64,000 nucleotides of DNA from Thioclava pacifica DSM 10166 (GTDB lineage Bacteria > Pseudomonadota > Alphaproteobacteria > Rhodobacterales > Rhodobacteraceae), in contig NZ_AUND01000034.1 of NCBI RefSeq assembly GCF_000714535.1, positions 310,001 to 374,000 of the forward strand, in the 5' to 3' direction. This document shows, piece by piece, positions 17,104 through 25,518 of this stretch. Position 1 is the first letter of the stretch; the number at the start of each line of letters is the position of its first letter. A program made the translations under genes and the position numbers. The notes beneath the pieces were generated by a model. That model saw only the letters and a program-made list of their open reading frames with translations, had not been told where the DNA came from and did no database searches.

Positions 17104-17754
17104 TCAGTCGAGCAGGCGACCCTGCTGGCGGAAATAGGCCTCGGCCTCCGGCGTCAGGTCGACTTTCTCATAGCCAGAGACCATCGGGCGCACGTGCTGA
17201 CGGAAACCGTGGCCGATCGTGAGCAGGTAGACATGGATCACAACGAAACTCGCAATCGCGAAGGCGGCCAAGACGTGGAAATTCGCGATGATTTCCAGCC
17301 AGAACGACCCGCCGTCGAGATGGTCCCAGAAGCCGTAGCTCAGATAGGCCAGACCCGAGATCCAGATCGCCGGGAAGAGCATCATCTTGAGCGCGAAATA
17401 GGCGGCTGCCTGGAGCGGGTTGTGACGCCGCTCATAGCTCTTGATGTAGGGGTGCTCCTCCCCTTTGAACACGCCATAGGCGTAGAACCGGCCGACTTCC
17501 CACATGCCCTGCATGCGCGGGATGAACTGCTTGTAGCCGCCCGTCGTGAAGAGCCAGAAGGTCGCGAAAGCCCAGAGCAACAGCAGCGCGAGCGCCACCA
17601 CGGTATGCACCACGACCGCCAGCCCGAAGGGCATGATCGAATGCAGGCCCAGAAGCCGCGCGCCGGTGAAGAACAGCAGCATGATCGAGCCGACCTGCGA
17701 CCAGTGCCAGAGCCGGTTGAAGCGGCTGTAAACCTTGACGCAATGCTCAGCCAT
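17104..17754 (-). CDS. Membrane di-heme cytochrome b, partner of the octaheme cytochrome
   Basis: A 216-residue four-helix integral membrane cytochrome b of the Ni,Fe-hydrogenase/formate dehydrogenase gamma type. Likely heme b ligands are His17 (RLWHWSQ), His50 (VVVHTVVAL), His159 (NFHVLAAF) and His173 (VVIHVYLL). It should pass electrons between the quinone pool and the periplasmic octaheme protein. Its ATG overlaps the end of the octaheme gene by 8 bp, so the two are co-translated. Such a pairing would make a quinol-linked reductase or, in reverse, a quinone-reducing oxidase. Confidence 0.88.
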   Translation of the reverse strand: MAEHCVKVYSRFNRLWHWSQVGSIMLLFFTGARLLGLHSIMPFGLAVVVHTVVALALLLLWAFATFWLFTTGGYKQFIPRMQGMWEVGRFYAYGVFKGEEHPYIKSYERRHNPLQAAAYFALKMMLFPAIWISGLAYLSYGFWDHLDGGSFWLEIIANFHVLAAFAIASFVVIHVYLLTIGHGFRQHVRPMVSGYEKVDLTPEAEAYFRQQGRLLD

Positions 17755-19459
17755 GGTGGCCTCCCTTGTTCTTGCCGCGGCTGATCACGCGCAGCGCGCC
17801 ATGCCCGAGCACGCCCAGAAGCGCCATCAGGAACACCGCAAGCCCGAGCTTGCCGCCGAGATTGATCCCCGAACCCGGCACGTAGATGCCCGCGAGATTG
17901 GCCATGCGACCGTCCTGTGCGTGGCAGCTCTCGCAGACCAGCGCGTCTTCCTTGGGCGCGACCATATGGGTGATCGGCCAGTACATGTAGGTCTCCACGA
18001 AGCCGAAATCGCCCGAATATTCGAGGCCGACATAGTCCATCCCGGCCTGGAGTGATTTCTCCCAGTCGAAATAGGACCACAGCGCCGTGCCGTCGCCCGG
18101 CCCGTAGACGTGGTTGTAGAGAAGCACGTCGCGCTGCTTGTCATAGGCCTGGGTGCCCTCCATCCGCTTGAAGGGGAAGATCCGGCTGTCGTCGCCGCCC
18201 GGATTGCCGCCGATCTTGTTGATCTCGACGACGTTCGTGGGGTCGATCTTCTCTTCGGGCAGGGTGTAGGTCATCTCGCCATTCGACCAGGCGTAATAGG
18301 GCGTGACGTTCTCGCCCCATTGGAAATCGCCCTTCTGCGACATGTAGGTGTGCAGGTGCTTGCCGTCAGACTGGGTGAAGCCCTCTTCGTGATACGGCTT
18401 GCCATCCTTGAGCTTGCCCGCCGTCGACCAGTCCCAGACCGTCTTGGTCGCGACGCCACCGCGCGCGAAGGACGGGATGTGGCAGGTCTGACAGGCGATC
18501 GTGTCGGTATGGTCGTTGAGTTTCGCCGCGATCAGCGGATTGGGCCCTTCATGGGGCGTATCGGTGTGGCACGACTGGCAGGCTGCCGCGTCATGAGCCG
18601 AGCCCGCCATGCGATCGGGATGCGGATCGACCACGTCGGTCTCGTAGCGCGAACCTTCGAAGACGTGCTTGTCCGAGACGTGGCAGGTCTCACAGGCGAA
18701 GTTCCCGCCGTCGGGCGACATGTGCACATCGACATCGCGCGACGGGTTGAACAGCGCCGAGCTGAGATCGCCATGTTTCACGTTATCGCCGCCGCCGCCG
18801 TAGAAGTGGCAGTTGCCGCAGTTGTCGCGCCCGGGCGGCGGGCCGACCGACTGCGCGGCCTCGGCCAGATCGACCGGCCACGCAGCTTCGCCCGTGATCG
18901 TCTTGGCGCCGGCTGCGACCGGCTCCAGCGGCGGCTCGCCCGCGAGGTTGTCCTGCTTGGTATACTGGCCCGACTTGTCGTGGCACACGAGGCAGTCGAC
19001 CTTGGTCGGATCATCCGGCATCGGCTGACGCACATCGGTCCAGCCATAGCCCGTATGACAGCTCGTGCAGCGCACCTCGTTCGAGGCGACGTTGCCGCAA
19101 AACGCATTCATCTCATGCGCCTTGCCAAGCGTCTGGCCAGTAACCTCGTTCTGGTATTCCCACTTCCAGTGCACCGAGTGCATGACCTGATTACCCGCCT
19201 CGGTATGGCAGGAGAGGCAGGCCGTGGTCACTTCGGACCCGGAGGCGAAAGGGCCTTTCAGAATATCGAACTTCGAGTGATCGGCGGTGATTTCCTTCAC
19301 CGGATCGCTCATCCGGGCGGCCTTCGAAGCGTCGGGCTTCGATTGGGCGCCAATAGCGGGCGTCTCCTCCCCGGCCGTGGTTTCCTGCGCGAAGGCAGGG
19401 AACTGGGCCCAAATCACGGTCGAGACGATTGCCGTGATCCGCAAAGCGGTCTGTCTCAT
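17747..19459 (-). CDS. Octaheme cytochrome c, tetrathionate reductase (OTR) family
   Basis: A 570-residue periplasmic multiheme protein. A signal peptide (1-24, ending AFAQ) is followed by eight CxxCH motifs at about 81, 131, 156, 214, 256, 294, 323 and 509. The long heme-free stretch at 330-500 and the overall pattern match Shewanella OTR. A C-terminal transmembrane anchor lies at about 537-555. OTR-family enzymes reduce tetrathionate, nitrite or hydroxylamine in vitro; the natural substrate is open. The ATG at 19459 with GGAG upstream is chosen over the GTG at 19465. First gene of an operon with the cytochrome b. Confidence 0.9.
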   Translation of the reverse strand: MRQTALRITAIVSTVIWAQFPAFAQETTAGEETPAIGAQSKPDASKAARMSDPVKEITADHSKFDILKGPFASGSEVTTACLSCHTEAGNQVMHSVHWKWEYQNEVTGQTLGKAHEMNAFCGNVASNEVRCTSCHTGYGWTDVRQPMPDDPTKVDCLVCHDKSGQYTKQDNLAGEPPLEPVAAGAKTITGEAAWPVDLAEAAQSVGPPPGRDNCGNCHFYGGGGDNVKHGDLSSALFNPSRDVDVHMSPDGGNFACETCHVSDKHVFEGSRYETDVVDPHPDRMAGSAHDAAACQSCHTDTPHEGPNPLIAAKLNDHTDTIACQTCHIPSFARGGVATKTVWDWSTAGKLKDGKPYHEEGFTQSDGKHLHTYMSQKGDFQWGENVTPYYAWSNGEMTYTLPEEKIDPTNVVEINKIGGNPGGDDSRIFPFKRMEGTQAYDKQRDVLLYNHVYGPGDGTALWSYFDWEKSLQAGMDYVGLEYSGDFGFVETYMYWPITHMVAPKEDALVCESCHAQDGRMANLAGIYVPGSGINLGGKLGLAVFLMALLGVLGHGALRVISRGKNKGGHHG

Positions 19460-19490
19460 CAGCACTCCGATAGGCTAGGCTGTCAGGCGG

Positions 19491-19553
19491 TTCACATTCC
19501 TTAACGTGAATAACTCTATCACGGATATGCGACATTTCGTGAGTTTTCCGTGA
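19491..19553. promoter_or_regulatory. Operator cluster upstream of the octaheme gene
   Basis: Two overlapping symmetries are present: TTCAC-N10-GTGAA (19491-19510) and TCACGGA ... TCCGTGA (19519-19525, 19547-19553). An extra TCGTGA lies at 19537-19542. Within it, 19529-19543 reads GCGACATTTCGTGAG, resembling the RegA/RegR-like motif at hemA. The cluster lies 32-94 bp before the octaheme start and could also serve the divergent DsrE gene. Confidence 0.5.
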
Positions 19554-19706
19554 CTTTCTGTCGCAGTCTGGTTGAAAATTCCTGAACGATTTCCCGTCAC
19601 GCCCTGATGAACGGTGGTGAGGCGCGTCCCGGGAACCCGGAGCAGGCGCGCGGGCTTGATCCGCAAGGGCTCACGCTCTTTGCCATTTCAGTCCAGGAGA
19701 GTTTTC

Positions 19707-20279
19707 ATGACCAAATCGTTTCGCCTGATCGTCCCTGCGATCGCTGCGATCGCGCTTGGCGCGAGCAGCGCCCTTGCCGCAGGTGCCACCACCGACGCGC
19801 CGCAAAAATGGGTGAACCCCGTGATCAAGGATTACGGGCAGATGCACCCGGTGCCTTTTGGCGCACTCAAACCCGATCCGAACAAAACCTGGAAAGTGGT
19901 CTTCGATCTGGGCATGGGCAAAGCGATGAAAAACGGCGTGAACGCCGCACTCTGGCATGTCGCGCGTGCAGTCAATGTCTATGCCGATGCGGGCGTGGAC
20001 CGCGAGCACCGCGATTTTGCGGTGGTGCTGCATGGGGCGGCGACCGATCTCGCGCTTTCGCCCGCCGCCTACAAGTCCAAGTTCGGCAAGGATGACCCGA
20101 ACCAGCAACTCAAGGACGAGCTCGCGGCGGCCGGGGTGAAGCTCTATGTCTGCGGACAGGCGCTGGCCGATAACGACATCACCCCCGATCAGGTCGGCCC
20201 CCATGTCGAGGTGGCGCTGTCGGCGCTGGCCGCGATCCCGGTGCTTGAAAGCGAGGGCTACCAGCTCTTCGAGATGTAA
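19707..20279 (+). CDS. Periplasmic DsrE-family protein
   Basis: A 190-residue exported protein. Its signal peptide is about residues 1-24 (ending ALA). A DsrE/DsrF-like fold follows, with KVVFDLGMGKAMKNGVNAAL and VVLHGAATDLALS. A single conserved Cys sits in KLYVCGQALADN, the position used by DsrE-type sulfur carriers. The ATG at 19707 follows AGGAGA. It is divergent from the octaheme/cytochrome b operon across a shared 247-bp control region, which hints at a sulfur-related function. A sulfur-binding or relay role is inference only. Confidence 0.8.
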   Translation: MTKSFRLIVPAIAAIALGASSALAAGATTDAPQKWVNPVIKDYGQMHPVPFGALKPDPNKTWKVVFDLGMGKAMKNGVNAALWHVARAVNVYADAGVDREHRDFAVVLHGAATDLALSPAAYKSKFGKDDPNQQLKDELAAAGVKLYVCGQALADNDITPDQVGPHVEVALSALAAIPVLESEGYQLFEM

Positions 20280-20299
20280 GCCCGTTCGGAAACGGAAAA

Positions 20300-20333
20300 A
20301 CGCGGGCAGATCCCCTGCCCGCGTTCTCTTTTG
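20300..20333. terminator. Bidirectional terminator, DsrE gene / cyo operon
   Basis: ACGCGGGCAG pairs with CTGCCCGCGT, with TTCTCTTTT on the plus side and five T on the minus side. It serves both convergent units. Confidence 0.85.
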
Positions 20334-20369
20334 CTCGAACGGCTGCCCGCCCCTGCTCTTCTTGTGTTC

Positions 20370-20732
20370 TTACATCCCGGTCATGCCGCCCGGGCCCATG
20401 CCCATGCGGCTTGCCAGATCGGCGAGGACCCAGACGGTGCCCGCAGCCATCAGGATGATGATCAGGAAGGTGAACATCACCAGATAGAGATCCGGGCGTG
20501 CCTCTTGCGAGAGGTCCACGTGCATGAAAGCCCAGAACTGGATGATGAGCTGGGCGATGGCGAGGATGCCGACGATGCTCCAGGCCAGCGAGGCCCCGAA
20601 CACGCCACCACCGGCGATCACAACGCCAGCAAGCGTCAGCACCACCGAGAGCGCGAACCCCCAGACATAGCGCGCCATCGCGTGCTTGTATTCGCCCGAG
20701 TCCATGCCCTTGTCGGAATTGATATGGCTCAT
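20370..20732 (-). CDS. cyoD: Cytochrome bo3 quinol oxidase subunit IV
   Basis: A 120-residue membrane protein with three transmembrane helices (about 24-44, 50-70 and 85-105) and the family segment IIQFWAFMHVDLSQEARPDL. It assists assembly of the copper B site in subunit I. Last gene of cyoABCD; its ATG overlaps the cyoC stop by 4 bp. The C-terminus is Met/Gly rich (MGMGPGGMTGM), possibly copper-binding. Confidence 0.93.
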   Translation of the reverse strand: MSHINSDKGMDSGEYKHAMARYVWGFALSVVLTLAGVVIAGGGVFGASLAWSIVGILAIAQLIIQFWAFMHVDLSQEARPDLYLVMFTFLIIILMAAGTVWVLADLASRMGMGPGGMTGM

Positions 20733-21361
20733 GACAGCACCCCCATCAGGTAGACTTTGGTGAACAGTGCGATCCAGACGATATCGAGCATGTGCCAGAA
20801 CAGGCCCAGACGCACGAGGCGCGATTTCAGCAGGTCATTCATCCCGAAATGCTTCATCTGAACCATCAGGATGATCCCCCAGATGATGCCCGACGTGACG
20901 TGCAGACCGTGCAGACCGACCAGCGAGTAATAGGCGGTCAGGAAGCCCGAAACCTGCGGCGTGTTGCCATCGGTCCAGAACTCGTGGAACTCGTAAAGTT
21001 CGATGCCGAGGAAGATCGCGCCAAGCGCGAGGGTCAGCACGAGCCAGCCGATCGTGCGCTTCATCGAAGCGCCGTATTTCATCCCCAGCGTGCAGATGCC
21101 GAAGGTGAAGGTGGAGATCAGCAGCGCCATGGTCTCGATCGTGGGTAGGCCCAGCGAGAAGAGCTCATGCGGGCTCGGCCCGTTCGCGATGCCGTGCCAT
21201 TCGGCATCGGCATAGTTCGCGATCATCAGCGAGAAAGCGATGAGGTCCGACATCAGGAAGATCCAGAAGCCGAAGATCACCGTGCCCGTCTTGTCGTGGT
21301 GGCCGTGATCGTGGGAGGCGGTGTGACCCGCCGCCCCCGTATTGGTCATCGTTGCACTCAT
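20729..21361 (-). CDS. cyoC: Cytochrome bo3 quinol oxidase subunit III
   Basis: A 210-residue membrane protein with five predicted helices, beginning after a His-rich N-terminal stretch (HTASHDHGHHDK). It shows FGFWIFLMSDLIAFSLMI and GLHGLHVTSGIIWGI, typical of heme-copper oxidase subunit III. Its start overlaps the cyoB stop and its stop overlaps the cyoD start, so the operon is translationally coupled. Confidence 0.95.
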   Translation of the reverse strand: MSATMTNTGAAGHTASHDHGHHDKTGTVIFGFWIFLMSDLIAFSLMIANYADAEWHGIANGPSPHELFSLGLPTIETMALLISTFTFGICTLGMKYGASMKRTIGWLVLTLALGAIFLGIELYEFHEFWTDGNTPQVSGFLTAYYSLVGLHGLHVTSGIIWGIILMVQMKHFGMNDLLKSRLVRLGLFWHMLDIVWIALFTKVYLMGVLS

Positions 21362-23421
21362 ACCGCTTCCTCCAGGATAAGACCGCGATTTTTCGAGGTG
21401 AATTCATCGTCGAGCGACACTTTCGGCGTGGTCTCGACGAGGCGCTTATGGGCTTCGTAGCCTTCGCGCAGTTCCTCGGCGGTGATGGTTTCTTCCCAAT
21501 CGGTGTCGTAGGAGCGGATCAGCACCAGCACCCACATCGCCACGAAGCACACCGCCGCGATCAGCCACATCTCGAAGATCAGGGCGAAGGCGCCAACGGT
21601 TGCCACGCCAGCCACAAGGATTGGCAAGCCGGTCGGCTTGGGCAGGTGGATATCGACAAACTCGGTCGGATCCATCACGTGCTTGCCGGCGGCTTTCGTA
21701 TCGACCCAGGGCTCACGCGAGGTGATGTTCGGGACGGTGGTGAAGTCGTATTCCGGCACCGGGCAACCCAGCGACCATTCGAGGCCACGGCCGTCCCACG
21801 GGTCGCCCGCAGGCACCATCAGGCTCTCGCGGTTCTTCACCGAGACCCAGATCTGGATGACTTGCGAGGTCAGACCAGCGAGCACACAGAGCGCCCCGAT
21901 CATCGCGACCACGAGCCACGGGAAATAGGCCGGGTCGGTGAAGAAGGCCATGCGGCGCGGCGCACCCATCAGGCCGATTGCGTAAAGCGGCATGAAGGCG
22001 AGGTAGAAGCCGATCATCCAGAGCCAGAAGCTCCGACGGCCCCATTTCTCGTCCAGGCGGAACCCGAAGGCGAGCGGGAACCAGTAGTTCACAGCCGCGA
22101 ACATGCCGAACAGCAGGCCCGGAATGAGCATGTTGTGGAAGTGCGCCACCAGGAACAGCGAGTTATGCGTCGCGAAGTCGATCGTCGGGTTGGCGAGCAT
22201 GACGCCCGTGATCCCGCCGATGACGAACGTGAACATGAAGCCCGCCGAGAACAGCATCGCCGTCGAGAAGCGCAGCTTGCCGCGCCACATCGTCAGCAGC
22301 CAGTTGAAGACCTTCACGCCGGTCGGCACACCGATCGTCATCGTGGCAATGCCGAAGATGGCATTGAGATGCGCGGTCTGACCCATGGTGAAGAAGTGGT
22401 GCACCCAGACCGTGAAGGACAGGACCGCGATCGCGATCGTCGCCCACACGAGCGAAGTGTAGCCATAGAGCTTCTTGCCCGAGAAGGTCGGGATTACATG
22501 CGAGAACACGCCGAAGGCCGGCAGGATCAGGATGTAGACTTCCGGGTGACCGAAGAGCCAGAACATGTTGGCGAAGTTCATCATGTTCCCGCCATTGCTG
22601 GCCGTGAAGAAGTGGAAGCCCGCATGGCGGTCGAGCGCCAGCATCAAGGAGGCCACGGTCAGCGGCATCATCGCGAAGATCATCAGGATCGCCGTGCACA
22701 GCGTCGTCCAGGCGAAGATCGGCATCTTCATCAGGTCCATGCCCGGGGCGCGCTGCTTGTAGATCGTCACCGCGAAGTTGATCCCCGAAAGGGTCGTGCC
22801 CACCGAGGTCAACGCGAGCGACCAGATCCAGTAATCCACGCCCTCATTGGGCGAAAGCTTGATGCCGGTATAGGGCGGGTAAGCCGTCCAGCCACCGGTT
22901 TCGAAATGACCGACCACCAGCGAGGCCATGACCAGCGCGGCGCCGCCCACCGACAGCCAGAGCGAGATCGCGTTCATGAAGGGGAACTCCATGTCGCGCG
23001 CGCCGATCTGGAGCGGCATGACGACGTTGATCACGCCGGTCAGGAAGGGCATGGCGACAAAGAAGATCATGATCGTGCCATGGGTCGAGAACAGCTCGGC
23101 ATGGTGCTCGACCGACAGGAAGCCCGGTGCGGGCGAAACCTGCTGGGCACGCATCACCACCGCCTCGAGCACACCGCGGATCAACATGATCGCGGCGAGC
23201 ACGATATACATCACGCCGATCTTCTTGTGATCGAGAGAGGTCAGCCATTCGCTCCAGAGCGGTTTCCACCAGCCCTTGACGGTGAGCCACAGAGCCACGG
23301 CAAGCGCCCCGAGGACCACGATTCCCCCCGCGCCGGCGGCGATGCCGGTCGAGAGCGTCGGCTCCTTTAGGAAGGGAACGATGAAGATATCGTTCAGATC
23401 AAGGCTACCAAGAATACTCAT
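21358..23421 (-). CDS. cyoB: Cytochrome bo3 quinol oxidase subunit I
   Basis: A 687-residue polytopic catalytic subunit with about 15 helices. It carries heme b, heme o and CuB, reducing O2 to water while pumping protons. Ligand regions are visible: AELFSTHGTIMIFF, FWLFGHPEVYILILPAFG (CuB His and cross-linked Tyr), VWVHHFFTMG and HFHNMLIPGLLFG. The length and the extra N-terminal helix mark the quinol-oxidase type rather than cytochrome c oxidase. Coupled to cyoA and cyoC by ATGA overlaps. Confidence 0.96.
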   Translation of the reverse strand: MSILGSLDLNDIFIVPFLKEPTLSTGIAAGAGGIVVLGALAVALWLTVKGWWKPLWSEWLTSLDHKKIGVMYIVLAAIMLIRGVLEAVVMRAQQVSPAPGFLSVEHHAELFSTHGTIMIFFVAMPFLTGVINVVMPLQIGARDMEFPFMNAISLWLSVGGAALVMASLVVGHFETGGWTAYPPYTGIKLSPNEGVDYWIWSLALTSVGTTLSGINFAVTIYKQRAPGMDLMKMPIFAWTTLCTAILMIFAMMPLTVASLMLALDRHAGFHFFTASNGGNMMNFANMFWLFGHPEVYILILPAFGVFSHVIPTFSGKKLYGYTSLVWATIAIAVLSFTVWVHHFFTMGQTAHLNAIFGIATMTIGVPTGVKVFNWLLTMWRGKLRFSTAMLFSAGFMFTFVIGGITGVMLANPTIDFATHNSLFLVAHFHNMLIPGLLFGMFAAVNYWFPLAFGFRLDEKWGRRSFWLWMIGFYLAFMPLYAIGLMGAPRRMAFFTDPAYFPWLVVAMIGALCVLAGLTSQVIQIWVSVKNRESLMVPAGDPWDGRGLEWSLGCPVPEYDFTTVPNITSREPWVDTKAAGKHVMDPTEFVDIHLPKPTGLPILVAGVATVGAFALIFEMWLIAAVCFVAMWVLVLIRSYDTDWEETITAEELREGYEAHKRLVETTPKVSLDDEFTSKNRGLILEEAV

Positions 23422-24368
23422 TGTGCGCCCCCGTTGAGTTGCGAAAGATGCAGATCCTGGTTGATCGCCTTGTCGATGTCCTTCTGGGCGGGCGAGTTGT
23501 CAGGCAGGATCGCGGCACCGCCATCGGTCGCGATGGAGGGGTTCATCATCACTTTCATCCAGTAATCCTTCATCGGCGGCTCGAAGAGCTCGGGCCCCGA
23601 CCAGGTCGCGGTTTTCTTGAACGCGGCTTCAAGCTGGGCCCAGGGATGTTTGGGCTCCTGCAGGAAGGCGTCGTACTGGTCCTTCGTCACGACATCGACT
23701 TCGAACTTGTCGAGCGGGAAGGCTGCACCGTTGAACTGGCTGTTGAAGCCGAAGATCTCGGTCGTATCGCCGGTGGTGAGGTTCATCTTCGTGCCCATGC
23801 CGGGCATAGCGTAGATCTGACCGGCCAGACGCGGGATCCAGAAGCTCTGCATCGCGCCGGTCGCGGTGATGTCGAATTCGACCGGCGTGTGCTGCGGCAG
23901 GACCAGCTTGTTCACGGTCGCCATCTTGTCGGGATAGATGAACATCCATTTCCACTCGGAGCCGATCACCTGAACATGGATCGGATCCTTGCCGGTGGGC
24001 TTGTAGGGATCTTCGCCCATCACATGCCCCCAGGTGAGCCAGCCGACGATGAGGAAGGTCAACGTGGCGCCCCCCCAGATCGCGGTTTCGGCCGCAACCG
24101 AATGCGACCAGTTCGGATCATACTTGCCTTTGCCGCCGCGCCGACGATAGCGCAGGGCGATCCAGGGCGTGCCGATCAGAAGCGGCAGCGAGATCGGCAG
24201 CATCCACAGGAAAAAGCTGATCAGGTGCGAACGTTCCCCGGCCGCCACCGGGCCGAGCGGGGTCATCACCCCGTTTTCTGCGCAGCCTGAAAGCCACACG
24301 GCCGTCACGGCCATCAAGGCCGGAACAGCATAGCGGCTGGGCCGCTTGTATATGTCATGGAACAACAC
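23418..24368 (-). CDS. cyoA: Cytochrome bo3 quinol oxidase subunit II
   Basis: A 316-residue lipoprotein with the lipobox LSGC (Cys29), two transmembrane helices and a periplasmic cupredoxin-fold domain. That domain lacks CuA ligands: the region AMPGMGTKMNLTTGDTTEIF has no Cys pair, as expected for a quinol oxidase. It starts with GTG at 24368, six bases after AGGAAAGG. First gene of the operon; the promoter region to its right holds GACA-N3-TGTC palindromes. Confidence 0.95.
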   Translation of the reverse strand: MLFHDIYKRPSRYAVPALMAVTAVWLSGCAENGVMTPLGPVAAGERSHLISFFLWMLPISLPLLIGTPWIALRYRRRGGKGKYDPNWSHSVAAETAIWGGATLTFLIVGWLTWGHVMGEDPYKPTGKDPIHVQVIGSEWKWMFIYPDKMATVNKLVLPQHTPVEFDITATGAMQSFWIPRLAGQIYAMPGMGTKMNLTTGDTTEIFGFNSQFNGAAFPLDKFEVDVVTKDQYDAFLQEPKHPWAQLEAAFKKTATWSGPELFEPPMKDYWMKVMMNPSIATDGGAAILPDNSPAQKDIDKAINQDLHLSQLNGGAQ

Positions 24369-24479
24369 GGAATACCTTTCCTATTCCCTCTTCTTGGCGC
24401 GGTGGCTGGAAAGCCGCGAGGGCTCCCGTCCCGCGCGATGTTTTTCGAGCTAGGGCGGGAATAGGCAGGTCAAACGAAC

Positions 24480-24561
24480 TTGACAAAATGTCGCACTATG
24501 TCTCGTAAGTATTTGTTTTTATTAGTCACTATTGGTCGCACCCCTGCGACACATTGTCAAA
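24480..24561. promoter_or_regulatory. Paired palindromes in the cyoA promoter region
   Basis: TTGACAAAATGTCGCA (24480-24495) and TGCGACACATTGTCAAA (24545-24561) both contain GACA-N3-TGTC and mirror each other 65 bp apart. The minus-strand reading of the first, GCGACATTTTGTCAA, fits 13 of 15 positions of the RegR-type consensus recalled for the hemA site. CTATGTC also occurs at 24496-24502. They lie 112-193 bp upstream of cyoA. Confidence 0.5.
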
Positions 24562-24734
24562 AACCCAAGAAATAAAGGGGGTTGGGGTTGCAAAATTTCG
24601 GCCTCATACAGGTCGAAACGCCCCATTCTCTCGCGCTTGTGAATCCGCCGTGAGCGATGCGTGAACGAAATGGGGACATCGTGCCCCCGCAAAGCCTCAG
24701 ACCAAAGTCGGATGAGATGGGTCCGCGGTCGCTC

Positions 24735-25382
24735 TCAGAGCGCCGCGGCCTGCCGAAGCTGCGCCAGCGAGCGCACATGCACGCGCCCGCCCGAGATCCG
24801 GAACAACCCGTCCTCGCTCAGCCGGCGCAGCGTCTTGTTGGTATGGACAAGAGACAGCCCGAGCACATCGGCTACGACCTGCTGCGAGAAGGGGAACGGC
24901 GCGCTGTTGCGCAGGATCATCCCCGCTTCCTCGGCGCGTTGCCAGACATGGTGCACGAACCACGCGATACCCTCGGCCGCGTTGCGCTGCCCAGCCGAGG
25001 CGAGCCATTGCGACATCAACGAGACCTCGCGCGCAAGCAGCCACAGGAGGTGATGACCCGGATGTTCACCGGGGCTGTTGCGCAGCCGCGTGTCGGCGTG
25101 ATCGAGGAAGCTGATCTCGACGGCAGTGACGGCTTCGTAATAGCTCCCCGCCCCCCCGATCAGGCTTTCGCTCAGCCCGCAGAGTTCGCCCGGATAGAGC
25201 AACCCCTCGATTTGGCGGCGTCCGTCCTCCAGCAGCGAATACCGGATCGCAATTCCCGTCTCGATCCGTGCGAGCGCCTGGCTCTGATCGGGCAAGCAGC
25301 TCGTCCCCGGTGCCACCACACGGCGCCCGGTCACCAGTTCGGCCAAGTAGCCGAAATCAGGTTGTCTCGTCAGATCTTCCAA
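24735..25382 (-). CDS. Crp/Fnr-family regulator lacking iron-sulfur cysteines
   Basis: A 215-residue protein with a cyclic-nucleotide-type beta barrel (about 15-110), a dimerisation helix and a C-terminal winged helix. The recognition helix region is DVLGLSLVHTNKTLRRLSEDG. HTNK replaces the E-x-x-S-R of Fnr, so its DNA site should differ. No N-terminal cysteine cluster exists; the signal is unknown. The predicted start is TTG, with AGGA upstream. A CTATGTCATAG palindrome lies about 73 bp before it. It lies next to the cyo operon and the related regulator at 25519-26247. Confidence 0.85.
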   Translation of the reverse strand: MEDLTRQPDFGYLAELVTGRRVVAPGTSCLPDQSQALARIETGIAIRYSLLEDGRRQIEGLLYPGELCGLSESLIGGAGSYYEAVTAVEISFLDHADTRLRNSPGEHPGHHLLWLLAREVSLMSQWLASAGQRNAAEGIAWFVHHVWQRAEEAGMILRNSAPFPFSQQVVADVLGLSLVHTNKTLRRLSEDGLFRISGGRVHVRSLAQLRQAAAL

Positions 25383-25454
25383 ACCGCGTCTCGTCCTTTA
25401 CTCGCCAGCGCAACCCCGCAGCCTTGCACCAATCGCAAGAAGCCACGAAATCCG

Positions 25455-25465
25455 CTATGTCATAG
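25455..25465. promoter_or_regulatory. CTATGTCATAG palindrome, copy 1
   Basis: An 11-bp palindrome about 73 bp upstream of the first Crp/Fnr gene. The identical sequence occurs upstream of the second Crp/Fnr gene, making it a candidate autoregulatory operator. Confidence 0.45.
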
Positions 25466-25518
25466 ATTAAAAGGGTAAATTTTTTCGCCGCAGACGCTTC
25501 GGGACGTTGCGGAAAGTA

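Noticed and set aside
21352-23370. 672-codon plus-strand frame opposite cyoB
   Set aside because: Rich in Arg, His, Asp and Glu with no domain logic. It is the mirror of the highly conserved oxidase subunit I.
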